The notes under the pieces: model-generated
The model's input: the letters and a program-made list of their open reading frames with translations, nothing else
Database searches by the model: none
What the model was told of the DNA's origin: nothing
Part shown: one piece after another, positions 47,060 to 58,600 of the stretch
How the letters are laid out: the number at the start of each line of letters is the position of its first letter
Position numbering within the stretch: position 1 is the first letter of the stretch
Position numbers and translations under genes: made by a program
Source: Marchantia polymorpha subsp. ruderalis
Lineage: Eukaryota > Streptophyta > Marchantiopsida > Marchantiales > Marchantiaceae
DNA length: 64,000 nt
Direction of reading: 5' to 3'
Assembly (NCBI GenBank): GCA_037833965.1
Contig: AP031355.1
Coordinates: forward strand, 22,283,501 to 22,347,500

Positions 47060-47400
47060 CCATCTGAGCTAAGAATGCAACAAATCTAACCACTTCGCAA
47101 AAAAGGTGCGAAATCCGGGACATAAAAGATGTAAGTTTGTGGATGACGGTCTGTAGGAGCTTGTCATTCAGCTCAAGGAACGATGGTGAGAGGCCGAAAG
47201 ACAACCTCAATAAAATAAAAGCACTAGAAACACTAAGAGACTCGGCGATAAACCCCCCTACTTCGGGAGGGGGAGCTCTAGGGGCCGAAGTAGGTCCAAA
47301 GAGGTTGCAATCTGAACTTGCAGTGCGCGCGCCACTCATTCTCCTAATTTCTGCATTAGTAAATGCACTTATAAGTTTCAGTCAAAGCTGATGGACTCCT
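47060..47400. other. GC-richer island of uncertain origin
   Basis: About 340 bp of much higher GC inside AT-rich DNA. It includes a hairpin: CCTACTTCGG (47,257-47,266) pairs with CCGAAGTAGG (47,285-47,294). Both strands are open for 84-95 codons, but neither product is familiar. The G/C clusters bring plant mitochondrial DNA to mind, so a nuclear insertion of organelle DNA is possible but unproven. Confidence 0.3.
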
Positions 47401-47799
47401 TAGATGTTAGATTTATTATTACATGAGATTTAAATTTTAGATTAAATTTTAGAGAAGTCATGTGCACAAAAACGAAGGCAGTTACCCTTTCAGCCCATAA
47501 AATATAATATAAGATGCTGCTTACGAGACATATCCAAAGTCAAAGTTTTGAAAGCATCATAATGAGAAGGATCACTTCATGTGATTCCAATGTGCTCAAA
47601 TGCCATGAACGGAGTTGACGTTGACAGAAAATCATGGTCGGCAGTATTTTATTGCCCACAAGATGAATGAAGTCCAAGGGCTGGTGATATATATTCGACG
47701 TCGCTCAGCTGCAGTCCCTTGAAAAACAAACATCCACCGTGCGTCGTGGGCTTAAATTAATAACCTCCCACGTTGCGTGCTGGCTAACATTGTCGTTTT

Positions 47800-48468
47800 A
47801 ATTGAACATCACTTCGGATGTCCGGCATGTTGAAAATATCGTATCGAAGAGAGTGAGTCGTCATGTTTAGTGTGTGTGAAGAACAAATGGGACGATTTCA
47901 CAACGAGGATCGAAAGGTTGTGGCGAGGTCCGAACGATGAGAAATAGGAATGGGTCTCTTGGAGGCGAAGCAAGTGATGATCAGGAAGAGTCCATGGCAT
48001 GTCGAGGAGCGACGAACAGTGGAGAGCTGTATCCATTCGCTGTTGGTTGTGCGTGGAACTTGCTTGGCCGACCGGATCTCCCGTTTACCATAGTGGGATG
48101 TGCCGGAGGCCGTGGTGGTCTGCATCGACTGTGTGTGCTGTCATCGACGGCGTGTCTGTCTCCAGCGGGAGGAAGGGGCCTTGCGCCGGGGCACCGCTAG
48201 TGTTTGTAGCATTACTTACAGCTCGAGCTCCATTGAGCTCTCACATTTGTTTCTTCCTCCCCTTCTGCACCGATCCAGCTTTCTCCTGTCCCGAGGAGGT
48301 GGAGTTTCGTTCTTTTGACGAGGAGAATCGTCTTCGGTGGCAGCAAGGAGTAGCTAGAATTGCGGTCCCGTCTTCACCCGCATTTCTCCCGTAGCTCGAG
48401 ATTTCGAATCCTTCTGAGGAACTCCGCATCCATTCCTCCTTCGCCCAATCTCTGCGTCGCATCTCGCG
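47800..48468 (+). promoter_or_regulatory. Upstream region of the aspartic protease gene
   Basis: GC rises sharply here, and a pyrimidine-rich stretch (48,240-48,300) precedes the ATG, as in a 5' untranslated region. Several overlapping open frames exist on both strands, but none has a convincing start or composition. No single TATA box stands out. Confidence 0.35.
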
Positions 48469-51400
48469 ATGCGGAGTGTTAAAGCAGTAAAGTGTGCTTT
48501 CTTCTTGTTAGTATGTTCTATCTCTTTAATTAGATTATCGGACGCCACCTATGAACTCCCATTCACGCACAAGTTCTCCGGAAAAGCCAGGGAAGATCAT
48601 TATGCCCAGCAGAGGGGAGATTGGCCGTTCCCTGACGTCGACACCGTCGACTACCAAAAATTTCTCACGCATCGCGATGCTGCCCGCCACGGTAGAATGT
48701 TGGCCAACATCCCTGCAAGCTACACTTTCCTCGAGGGCAATTATTCTATTCAATTCGTCGGAGGGTGAGATGTGCTTCCCCGAATATTCGAGCCTGTGAC
48801 TGCCTCCTGATTCTCACTGCAGGGCGGAGATTTGTGATTTTTTATAAAGTTTGCTGTCAGTAGTGGTCGAGTCGATGATTTGACATCCCTGTGGAAGTCG
48901 GCGATGCATTGTCTAGATCTCCAGTTTAGCGGGAATGCAATTGCCCCAAGTCCGCCTCTGTACCGCCCCACCGTTTCTGCGCAGGCTTGCGTTCCTGAAG
49001 GCTGGCCTTGAGACTGAAATGACTTTGGTTGGTTGACAGACTGTACTACTCGACGATAGATGTGGGTACACCATCAGTGCCTTTCCTGGTCGCCTTGGAC
49101 ACTGGAAGTGACCTCTTTTGGCTGCCTTGCGAGTGCCAGTCATGTGCGCCAACTTCTTCCCCAATCTACGAGGACTATGGCATTGTAAGTTGCAGCACCC
49201 GGAAGTCGCCATTCCTTCATTTCTTCGTTGTTTCCAACCGTCGATCTCGAATGTTTTTCACTAGATTGTATCAGATAGATTAGTATGGTTTCTTCTTTCG
49301 TTTTTTGTCGCTCTCTTCCCTTCATGCGCGCTGGATACGTATTCACACTCGCGCCATTTTTCGACGGACCTCGAGGTGGAGAATGGAGGGACAGAGCGAG
49401 CAGTGTTTCTCTTCGCGTTGTGCTCATTGCTAGGTTTCTCGTGGTCCATGATGTTCGCAGACCAATGCTTTGAACGTGTACAGTCCTACTGACTCAAACA
49501 CTAGCAAAACAATCGCCTGCGCCAGCGATGAATGCCATTTGTACATCAACCAATGCGATGCCAACGGTGGCGGGGAGTGCCTGTACAAAGTGAATTACGC
49601 ATCCGTCAACACTTCTACCAGCGGGAGATTGGTGGAGGACGTAATTCACCTCATTCCAAATGATGGGGAACCGACCCCCACGACGGTGCCTATCGTTCTG
49701 GGGTAAGCTTTCCTTCAATGTTTCAAGCTCAGGAAATCCGATGGCATCGTCGACAAGACGACAGCTTGCTGCTCTCTCCTTCCTAACTTGGCACTTCTGG
49801 CGTACCAGGTGTGGCCAGATGCAAACTGGATCGTTCATTGATGGCTACGGCGCTCCGGACGGTCTCATTGGACTGGGATTTCAAAACTATTCTGTGCCTG
49901 CTCTATTGGCCAACTCGGGGCTCGTGAAGGATTCTTTCTCCATGTGCTTCGGACCTGACTTTTCAGGACGAGTCGTGTTCGGAGACATCGGATCCGCCAC
50001 GCAAACGTCGACGCCGTTTTTACGCGTCCAGCCCGGATCGTAGTACGTATATGTTGCAGTCCCGGAGGCCAACTTTTTCGTGCTTTCGTGCGCTGACTGC
50101 TACACTTCCGAACAGAATTTTGGTTTTTCTCCTTGAAATTTTAGTCTTATTCTCTACGGAACGCCGTTTGATTGGGTTGCAGCGATACATACTTTGTCGG
50201 TGTGGAAGCAATTGATGTGGGAACGGATTCAATCACTGTCGGAGAGCCTGCCTTATTCGATACCGGCACAACGTACTCGTACTTGAACAGCTCCACTTAT
50301 CAACAGCTCCTGACTTCGGTAAGCTCCTAAAAGTTGGTTCAATTCATTCCTCTCGAGGAGTCTCCATCTCTTTTAGCTCCTCCTTATTCCAATTGCGTAT
50401 GTTAACTCTACGTTGTCCTCCGTGATGGACTGATTTTTCCCCTGCAATGTCTCAGTTTGATAAGCAAAACACAGACTATACGCGTATCCCAGTAGGGAGC
50501 GAAGAGATCCAGCCATGGGAACTTTGCTACCTAACGACGTAAGTGTAGTGAAAATTTACTTGAATGACAATCTGTATAAGCTAAATAATATCGCATGACG
50601 GGGGTTTATCCTTCAAGGATTATCAATTGACTTTTACCAAGTGTTTACAGTCTAGTGGCTCATACTGACTTGAGGTGCTCGTATGCTCAATCACAGCGAC
50701 GCCATCATCAAGACTCCCAGCATCGATTATGTCCTCAATGGAAAGGTTCCGTTTTCCGTCAAGTTCCCATTTGTCCCCTTGATCTATCAGGTTGGTAATC
50801 GCTTGAACCTTTGTAGCAAGCCTTTGGTTGTTCTTTACGATGTTGCAATTGGGCCAACTGGACTGTCAAATTTTTATATTCATACCAATTATGGGTGCAT
50901 TATAACAATCTGACGTCAGGAATCAAACAGCGTGCTAATATGCCCCGCTTCGTGTGCTGTACATGAGCAGAACAGAACCCGCGCTGGGTTTTGCCTGGCC
51001 ATATTTGAGTCGAACGCTAACATCATTGGAGGTTGGTCGTCTATCCTCCATATTATAGTCATTCTTTATGGCTAAAATATGATATCTATGAGGCATTTTC
51101 ATTGGATTTTAGTAGCTGCCGTCGTTTGTTATATGCCAATCCATATCTATGTGTGCTTCGAATAACGGTTGCCAGTCAACAGACAACTGAAATTGACTCT
51201 TATCCTTGTAATGACCAATTCATAAGTTACTGTTCTGCAAAATGATCGATTCTGTACATGGTGTGACATATGCAGTGAATTTCATGGTGGGATTGAACCT
51301 TATATTTAATCGGGAGGAACGGACTCTGGGCTTCGAGGAAACAGATTGTAAGTCATACGCCAAATTTATGCGGCCTAGTAGTTTATAGCTTGCTGTACTG

Positions 51401-51796
51401 TATGTAAATAGCAGATTTTTTAACGTGATCATCTGAGTGAAAGATGCGGAGAACATTCTGAAATGTCGTGAAGAACGTGTGCACGTGAATCAAATGATAA
51501 AGAACAGCCTCACTTGTGTGTTGATTCTAGGTGTACTCATTGCCCTAAATTATACTATTTGTCGCTGTGCAGGTTCTTCGCTGCAGGCGAACAGTGGAGC
51601 GGGTCCGGCTCCCGAGTCTGGTGGACCTGTCACCGGCCCAAAAGCACCTACACCATCGCCTAGCAGAAGGCCTCCTCCCTCCTCTAACACAACCCCGGGT
51701 CCTGGTGCATCTCCTGCGCCATCTGGAGCATCGAACATTGCTGCATTTTCGCTGGCCACTGGTCTAGCATTAGCAATTGTACACATCTTGTTATAG
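48469..51796 (+). CDS. Aspartic protease (A1 family), secreted and GPI-anchored type
   Basis: Ten exons with GT-AG introns: 48469-48764, 49040-49184, 49461-49702, 49809-50042, 50183-50318, 50456-50538, 50697-50790, 50920-51031, 51276-51347, 51573-51796; phases agree and the sum is 545 codons plus TAG. Pepsin-fold peptidase with two catalytic aspartates: Asp119 in ALDTGSDLFWLPCEC and Asp332 in FDTGTTYSYLN. The N-terminus is a signal peptide (CAFFLLVCSISLI, cleavage near SDA). GTPSVPFLVALDTGS and the Cys pattern match plant atypical A1 proteases. A Pro/Ser-rich stalk (about 475-525) leads to a hydrophobic C-terminus (FSLATGLALAIVHILL), a GPI-anchor signal, so it should act at the plasma membrane or wall. 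The intron 7 donor (gttggt) is weak. Arabidopsis has related proteins near At5g10080. A paralogue lies at 63 kb. Confidence 0.9.
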
Positions 51797-52110
51797 TGAG
51801 CATCACTGATTGTCGTAGCTTTAACTTCATATCAACCCTGTAGACTTACCATTCTTTTATCGTGAAGATGTGGAGCCTAGATAGATAGTTCACTGCTGTA
51901 TGCCAGATCAGAAGATCTATTAATCTGTATCATCGGTTTTTGGCACACTCTTCTTGATAGTTTGATAGTGTCTACAAACTATCAAACAGGCCATTCTTTT
52001 ATTTGAAAGGAACTTTACAAACACGCCACTCCGAAAGGAAGTTTATTGCCGGGAACATTGCTGGAAGAGTGGGGCAAGCCCCTGTTATTTCACAACGTGT
52101 AATAAAAGAG
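51797..52110 (+). terminator. 3' untranslated region and polyadenylation signal of the protease gene
   Basis: AATAAA at 52,101-52,106 lies about 305 bp after the stop codon. The stretch CTGTAGACTTACCATTCTTT at about 51,838 is shared with the region after the stop of the paralogue at 63 kb. A perfect 10-bp hairpin, GTTTGATAGT / ACTATCAAAC (51,960-51,987), sits between stop and signal. Confidence 0.6.
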
Positions 52111-52232
52111 CTGAAAGAGAAATGGGGAGAAAATGTCTCCCTCATAGTACCATCTTGTCTTTCTTCTACAGCTATTTTTTGAAGTAAAGAAAGTGTGGTA
52201 TACTACTCTCGACTATTAAGTGGCACTTCTGT

Positions 52233-52469
52233 TTGAATGAACCCTACATTCTCGTCACATTCCTCTCCTGCCTTCAGAACTCGCTCGAGGTTCTGCGATT
52301 GGTGAAAAACTGTGCCCGTTCTTATATTGTGGCTCTGCAACGGAAAATCGGTCGTCGTTTGTTCGGTCGTCTGCAAAGACAAACTAGTGTATCAGCTCTT
52401 GGATCTTCACTTCAGACGACAATTATTAACGCGAAGAATCTATTTTCCCAGAGGTTGAATGTTTTTTAA
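52233..52469 (+). CDS. Small ORF after the protease gene, unrecognised
   Basis: 78 codons from ATG, basic and rich in Leu and Arg (KIGRRLFGRLQRQ). AATAAA follows about 20 bp after the stop (near 52,489). Upstream is ctcctgccttcag, a good splice acceptor, so it might instead be a last exon beginning with AACTCGCTCGAGG. No family recognised; chance is quite possible. Confidence 0.2.
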   Translation: MNEPYILVTFLSCLQNSLEVLRLVKNCARSYIVALQRKIGRRLFGRLQRQTSVSALGSSLQTTIINAKNLFSQRLNVF

Positions 52470-53297
52470 TAATGGAAGTAAAACGTTCAATAAACTTGAT
52501 ACATCCGTATATCTTTGCTGAGCCAGAAACTGTGTTTCGATAGATGATATTGTAGTATCTTCGAAACCTCAATTGCAGTTAAATCTAAGTCTCTCTAAGC
52601 CGGATATACATTATTTGTGATGCATTTATGGAACAAGCTTGTATTCCAAACTTACCACAGGGACTGAGATGTGATAGCCCGAAGGGCTCAAACGCATCCG
52701 AAATGGAACATATTCGGAACCATAGTATAAAAAAAATGAATCCATGGAAAACAGAATGAGGAAATACAAATTGAGCAGGAGGAAATTTTTGCAAACGGAT
52801 GAGAGTCAATTTATTGGAAAACACTGTTACAACAAACTAGAGAACTTGTTTAAATGTTGGATGATATAGGCATCTCAGGTGAAGTTCAGCCAATAGATGA
52901 CTGTAAGGTAAAAATAATTCTATATTTCATGATGTGGTCTTCTTAGTCGCGCTTACATGGAGCACAAGGTAAAACTATTCCACAATACTTTGCTCAGGTG
53001 ACGAAATTAAAAGAAAACATTAGCACCAGGTTCGATGCATTTCTTGAATATATGATTTTATCTTGTATCTTGATTCCATCGAGGGATCATCGAATTTGTT
53101 TCGCAGTTATAGTTGACCAGACTGTAGAGAATGTTTTGTTTCGGCAACGTACATTCAAATTATTGAATTCTTACAGTTGATTCTTCAATGACGTGGATTT
53201 TGTTTGTTAGGAAGATTTCATCTGTCTCATTTGGCTAGGGAGAAAAGTGTTGGATCATTTTCCAATCGTGGACTTCATGCACTAACGAACGATACTT

Positions 53298-53850
53298 ATG
53301 GAAGACGACACATTCCCTGCGCATTCTGCTCCAGAACATAAGGCGAAATCTCATCAGCTGGCGGCGGCAGAGGCGGCTGCAACTTTCTTAATTAACGTCG
53401 AACTTCTTACGTGGATATTTTTGGTGAACTCGTCCGGCTTGGCTTTTCTGCCAAATTCTCAGGGGGAGTGTGCGAAGAGTTGCAGTAAGTTTACTGTTAT
53501 CGCACGTTCTATGGTGCCCTCGCACAAAGTATGACAAATTTCTGCACCTGCCTTTATTTGTAAAGCAGTGATAGGACAATGCAGAGGAAGCATGTGCCTG
53601 TTACGCTTTTGGACTGCTTCAAACGCAGCTCCCACCTCCTCATAACACCGCGGTCTCTATCTCCAACGTTGTAATAAGCTTCCGGTCGGTTCGTTGAACC
53701 AGTCAGAGTCTGACGTAAAGTAATGCTTTTAAAAGAAATCGCAAGTCAAGCTTTGGTTTCCTCGAGTCACCTGGAGGTGCTTTTGCTCGAAATATGTAGA
53801 TCGTTCAAATCATATCTTACAGTCCCAAGCATTTGTTGATTTTTGAAGTG
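53298..53850 (+). repeat. Duplicated segment, copy 2
   Basis: Partner of 43,141-43,690. Here the shared start reads ATGGAAGACGACACATTCCC and opens a 78-codon frame (about 53,298-53,534) with an Ala-rich stretch. The other copy has GTG in place of ATG and does not keep the frame, so this is weak evidence for a gene. Confidence 0.6.
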
Positions 53851-54399
53851 TATGTATGCCGAAGTAAGTTGGGAGCAGTTCGGGAAGTCTCAGTCAAGTG
53901 ATTTGAATGCCATCCTAGACTCACTGAGTAATGAGCTGATTGCCTCGAATGAAAAGCCATGTCTTTGGCCCGAATATAACTTTATGTATGTTGATTAAAC
54001 ATAAGTACACCAGCCCTTCATGACTGAACAGTGCATACGTAATACTTTCAATTAGGCCATTCCTCACTGAGAAGAGGAATTGATGTTTATGTTAAGTTAG
54101 TTCTTCTCGCCGATGCGGAAGAATTTCAAAAGTTTCGTTACGCTCGACTAGAAACTCGGCTCTTGGTTGAACAGGTCGCAAGAGAAGGATGGCGATAGGC
54201 GCCATAGGTACATGTGGGTGCAAGAGTGCTCTACCGAAGAGAGGCCAAAGAAAACGAAACTCAACAACACACAAAACTGATGATGGTCGTCAACATGTGC
54301 GCCTGCGATACACTAGGTAGATACGTAACCTAGCTGAGGACCAAATCCGATGAGCCTTCCCAGGCACAGACAGTCGCAAACAGGATTGGAAGCTTACTC

Positions 54400-54900
54400 G
54401 AAAGTCCTATGCACATGATCATTCAACGACGTCTCTCTCTTATCATCGTTTCTCTCTCGTTTTGTCAACACCTCCACAGAAGGTCTTCGAGACTTCATCC
54501 TCAGGGAATTCATCGACCCAGATCACAGTCCAGCAGAAGAGCGCTGTTACGCTTCAGACAATCTTTTACGGGATTCGGAGATTCCGCTCTCTTCGACGAG
54601 CTGATCGTGGCTCGTACGAAAGAGCGTTTCAGGTAGATGATGCGAAAAAGGAAAGCGGCATCGACGTGGCTGGTATGTTGGCAACGTTGGCACGTCCCCC
54701 ACCCTATCTCTGGGCTGGATCTCGTCGAGCGGTCGAGGATCCAATCGGTCGGCGCCAGAGGGGCTCTGGGCGACGCTGTGGCCGATTCGTGGGACGTGCT
54801 GTTTTTAGCCGGCCGAAGGGACCCCGCGGCCACATGGCTCTAATTATAGAGCGCTCTTGTGCTGGAAAGCGCATTTTCATTTGAGCAGTCTCCATCTTGT
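54400..54900. other. GC-rich, CpG-rich island with opposed open frames
   Basis: Open frames occur on both strands: 54462-54884 plus, 140 codons; 54833-54510 minus, 107 codons. Compositions are Arg/Pro/Ser rich, as expected from GC-rich DNA in any frame, and neither is recognised. It could be a promoter-proximal region or the 5' end of a gene on either strand. Confidence 0.3.
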
Positions 54901-55346
54901 TCAGTCCAAAGAAAAGATGATCGGGGTTTTAATACAGCGCATAATCGAATTAATAATCGAAACGCCTGAATGCACTATATTAGGCTGTTTAGATATGTAT
55001 TTCTTCTGCATATTTCTTCCACATCGATATAAGTTACAACAGTTTATACTAATTTGCTACAATTGGTTACTCTGATCTATTCGGAAGCTATGGGGTGCGA
55101 AATTGGTAAGTGATGGCTCATGTTGCAGAATTTGCGACTAACCGCGATACATGAAATTTGATTTCCAAAAGCACGATTGTCATTCTCTCGGGATCTTCCC
55201 AACCCGATGGGAAGGATATTCTTGAGTGGAGCATAAGATTCTATCGGATATAAAAAACAATATCGAGGTACCATAATTTATGCAATACCTAAGTACAATG
55301 ATTTATTTGAACGGCTAGTTATCCATAAATTTATGTTAATTTTACT

Positions 55347-55559
55347 TCACACTACAAAAATTATAAAAATTGGTTGGATGTGTTGTGACGGAGAGTACTT
55401 TATGTACATGTTTGTTCTAGTGGTAACACACAAGAGTTCATTGATAGCTGACTCTTTCTTGTTACCAACACTGCTTTTCCGTTTAATCATGACGGCGTAA
55501 GGTTGCACTGCTGCTCGCACAGCGTTATAGACCTCTGGCGTTGGAGCGGGAGTGCTCAT
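55347..55559 (-). CDS. Small ORF or first exon, unrecognised
   Basis: 70 codons from ATG (MSTPAPTPEVYNAVRAAVQP). The first 45 or so have coding-like composition; the tail turns AT-rich and hydrophobic (PIFIIFVV), as if reading into an intron or flank. No donor was chosen with confidence. It may be the first exon of a gene whose remainder is lost. Confidence 0.25.
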   Translation of the reverse strand: MSTPAPTPEVYNAVRAAVQPYAVMIKRKSSVGNKKESAINELLCVTTRTNMYIKYSPSQHIQPIFIIFVV

Positions 55560-55619
55560 TATGAAATGAGGTCACTCTTACTCATCAGAGAACTTCTTTC
55601 TTAAGCATTTTATTCAATC

Positions 55620-58600
55620 TCTGCAAATGAGGGATAATTAACATAATCTGAGAAATAACTAGATGCTCACTGAATCATATATTGATAAATTCATGTTGAA
55701 GATTTGAAAATGTGTACATTTCTACCCTCTGAAACCTTCTTCATAAACAATATACATTTTCCACTCAGATCTCAAGAGTTGATGTAATTAGTTCCATGGT
55801 TTCATGATAAAGTGAACGAGATATATATATATATATATACATATATACATACATATGTCAAGGATTTGTGTCTTCAAATCAAATTAAACACTCTAGAAAT
55901 TTGGTATCCAAATATTTCTTCAAAAAAAATTTAAAGAAAAAAAATTAGAAATTATTAAAATTGATATTTATGAGCCATAATTTTAACAGAAAATTTTAGT
56001 ATGTTATAGCTATCATTTAATGAAATATTTGAATATGCTCTCTCTTACGCTTATTATATAAGACTTGGATTTTGTTAGGGTTGACTCAATAAAACATTTA
56101 GCACCTAAAGGATTCAAAAAATTTAAATGAAAAATTATTGTAAGAATGACATATTCCAAAGAAAAATGCAAAAAAATTCCTATGAGGAACATGATCATAT
56201 AATAAAAAATGAAGTAAAACTGCAACATCATACATACTAAATACTTTTGTGTTACTAAAAAGTATAGACATTCTTATATTAGTTTTATAAACTATTTTTC
56301 ATAAAAAACTGATTAAATCATGAAATACATTAATTTTTTTTGATACTTTAATGCAATTTCAAGATTAAATGGGTTTATAAGAAAATTATAGAAAATATAA
56401 ACTCGATCAAAAAAAAATATAAAAAATAATTATAATTATATGATAACATGATAATCAAATTTCTAGTGTTCTTTTCTTTTATTTGAAAATACTTCATTCA
56501 AAATTTGATTTGATGTCAAGTCTATTGCTTTTGATATTTATATGTAAGAAGCACATCTGTCCCATCAGATAGTTAAAGTTAATTTCTTAAAAATCAATGA
56601 ATTCAATATATTCCTAATATACATCTATATAGGTAAAAATTACTCTAATAATAATAAAAATGATAATCAATGAAATATATATCTTAATTGCAAATTATTT
56701 CATATTTAATATGTGTATAATAATTTGATCGCAAATTAATTTTTTTAAGTATTTGTCACAACATATATTTTACTTTGAAATTTTAACTATTACATTAAAA
56801 TTTTATGTATTATATTGATTCATCTATAATTTTAGCATAAATTCATTATTATTAAACATATAAGCCAATGTCAAGAAGAATAGTGAATTCTCAATCAATA
56901 TGTACAAGTAAAAATGATAACCAAGAAGTTGTCCATCGCCCCATATGAATATGATTTATCTCTCTCTCAAAATGCTCTCGTACAAATGAGCAAGAAGTTG
57001 TAAAATGGGGTTAGATCAACCACCTCTTATAGTAGTAGAAGTTCCATCTAAGTTTAGTGGAAACACTAACTATGCCTACTATATATCCTTACTATAGCTA
57101 CATATACAAACCCAATCATAGTTAGCTCAAGACATGAGTTAAATTCTAACACATAATTATTTCTTTTTTTTTTCTTTGTCAAAGCTGCACATGTAAAAAT
57201 GTAAATGTTAGTTAATGTTGGAAACTTTTAAATTAAATGTTTAAATTGACATATTAAACTTTTACATCATTTTTTATTCATCCTTTTCTAATGAACAAGT
57301 CAATTGTTTTGTCATTAAGTCTCATATACAATAATTTTCTAATTCATTAGATGGAAAAATTTTATATTTTAAATAAAATAAAATAAATCAAATATTTTTA
57401 ATTTAAAAGTTACAATAATGATTAATATTATGGCAATAAGTAGCGTATTATTTTTATCTTGTGAGATTTAATCTTATATTTTTTGGTGCTATTGTAAACA
57501 TCATTTTTAACAAATCAAATCATGTTTACTTTCTAATTCATTACTTGGTTTAAATTCTATGTTATTTATAATATTTTGAATCTTTGATTGATATAAAAAA
57601 ATATTAAATTGAAAAAATATATAAAGTTATTACTCATACGTTTTGTTAATATATCAGTTTCTTAAAAAAAACTTTAACCTTGTATATACAAATGTAAAGC
57701 ATGTGATTTGACTTGAATTAATTTTTTTATTGACAAACATAATATAAATGATACATTATTTTTTATAATAACTCAATTTTTAATTCTGATTTTTAAATCC
57801 CATTTTGGATTTTGATTATGTTGATAATATGAAGAAAAGCTAGCCAAAACTTTTGATCAAAATTTCAGGATTTTTTATCAGTAAAGATTTTTTTATTTTT
57901 TATGAACTTTGTTCGTAATGACAAACCACATGTATGTATGCTCATGAACTTTTGTTACAATAATAATGTCCAACATACGATGCAATATATTAGAGATTTT
58001 TTTTCAATAATCAATTTTTTGTGATTACAATCTCCTTAAAGGTGATTTTAACTTCTAGCATGTATAAATCATTGTGTTTGTAAACTTTTAATCTAATCTT
58101 ATTACGTATTTTTACCTCGAGCATTTACATTATAAAGTTGCATTCAAGATACTTTGAATTTAACACTTGAAGAGAGATCAATTTCTTTCTAATATCAAAT
58201 ATTATTTTGACTTGAATCAATGTACGTTGACTCCATCAAACATTTGAATTTTACCAACCCAATATCTTTAATTTTACAAGATTAATCATTTTTCATAAGA
58301 ATTGAATTGAATTGAATTGAAATATAGTGACAAATTACTAAAAAATTGCATAATATAATAAAGATAAAGAAAAATCTTTAAATCATACAACACCAACATT
58401 TCTTGGTGAAATGCATGAAGCTTAACTCTAGCATCATAATCCATCGACCAACAAATCATCATTCTCAAGATAAAATTCTTAAGCCACATTCATTAAAGAA
58501 GTATTAGTAGTTTTGATACTCACACATAAAGTCTTTCTTGACATAGTCACCTTGATACATTTTTAACCAACTACATTTTTCTTGAATATTACTCTAAAGT

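Noticed and set aside
47937-48394. Overlapping ORFs just upstream of the protease gene
   Set aside because: They overlap each other in several frames with biased GC-driven composition and precede the protease ATG; treated as promoter and 5' untranslated sequence.
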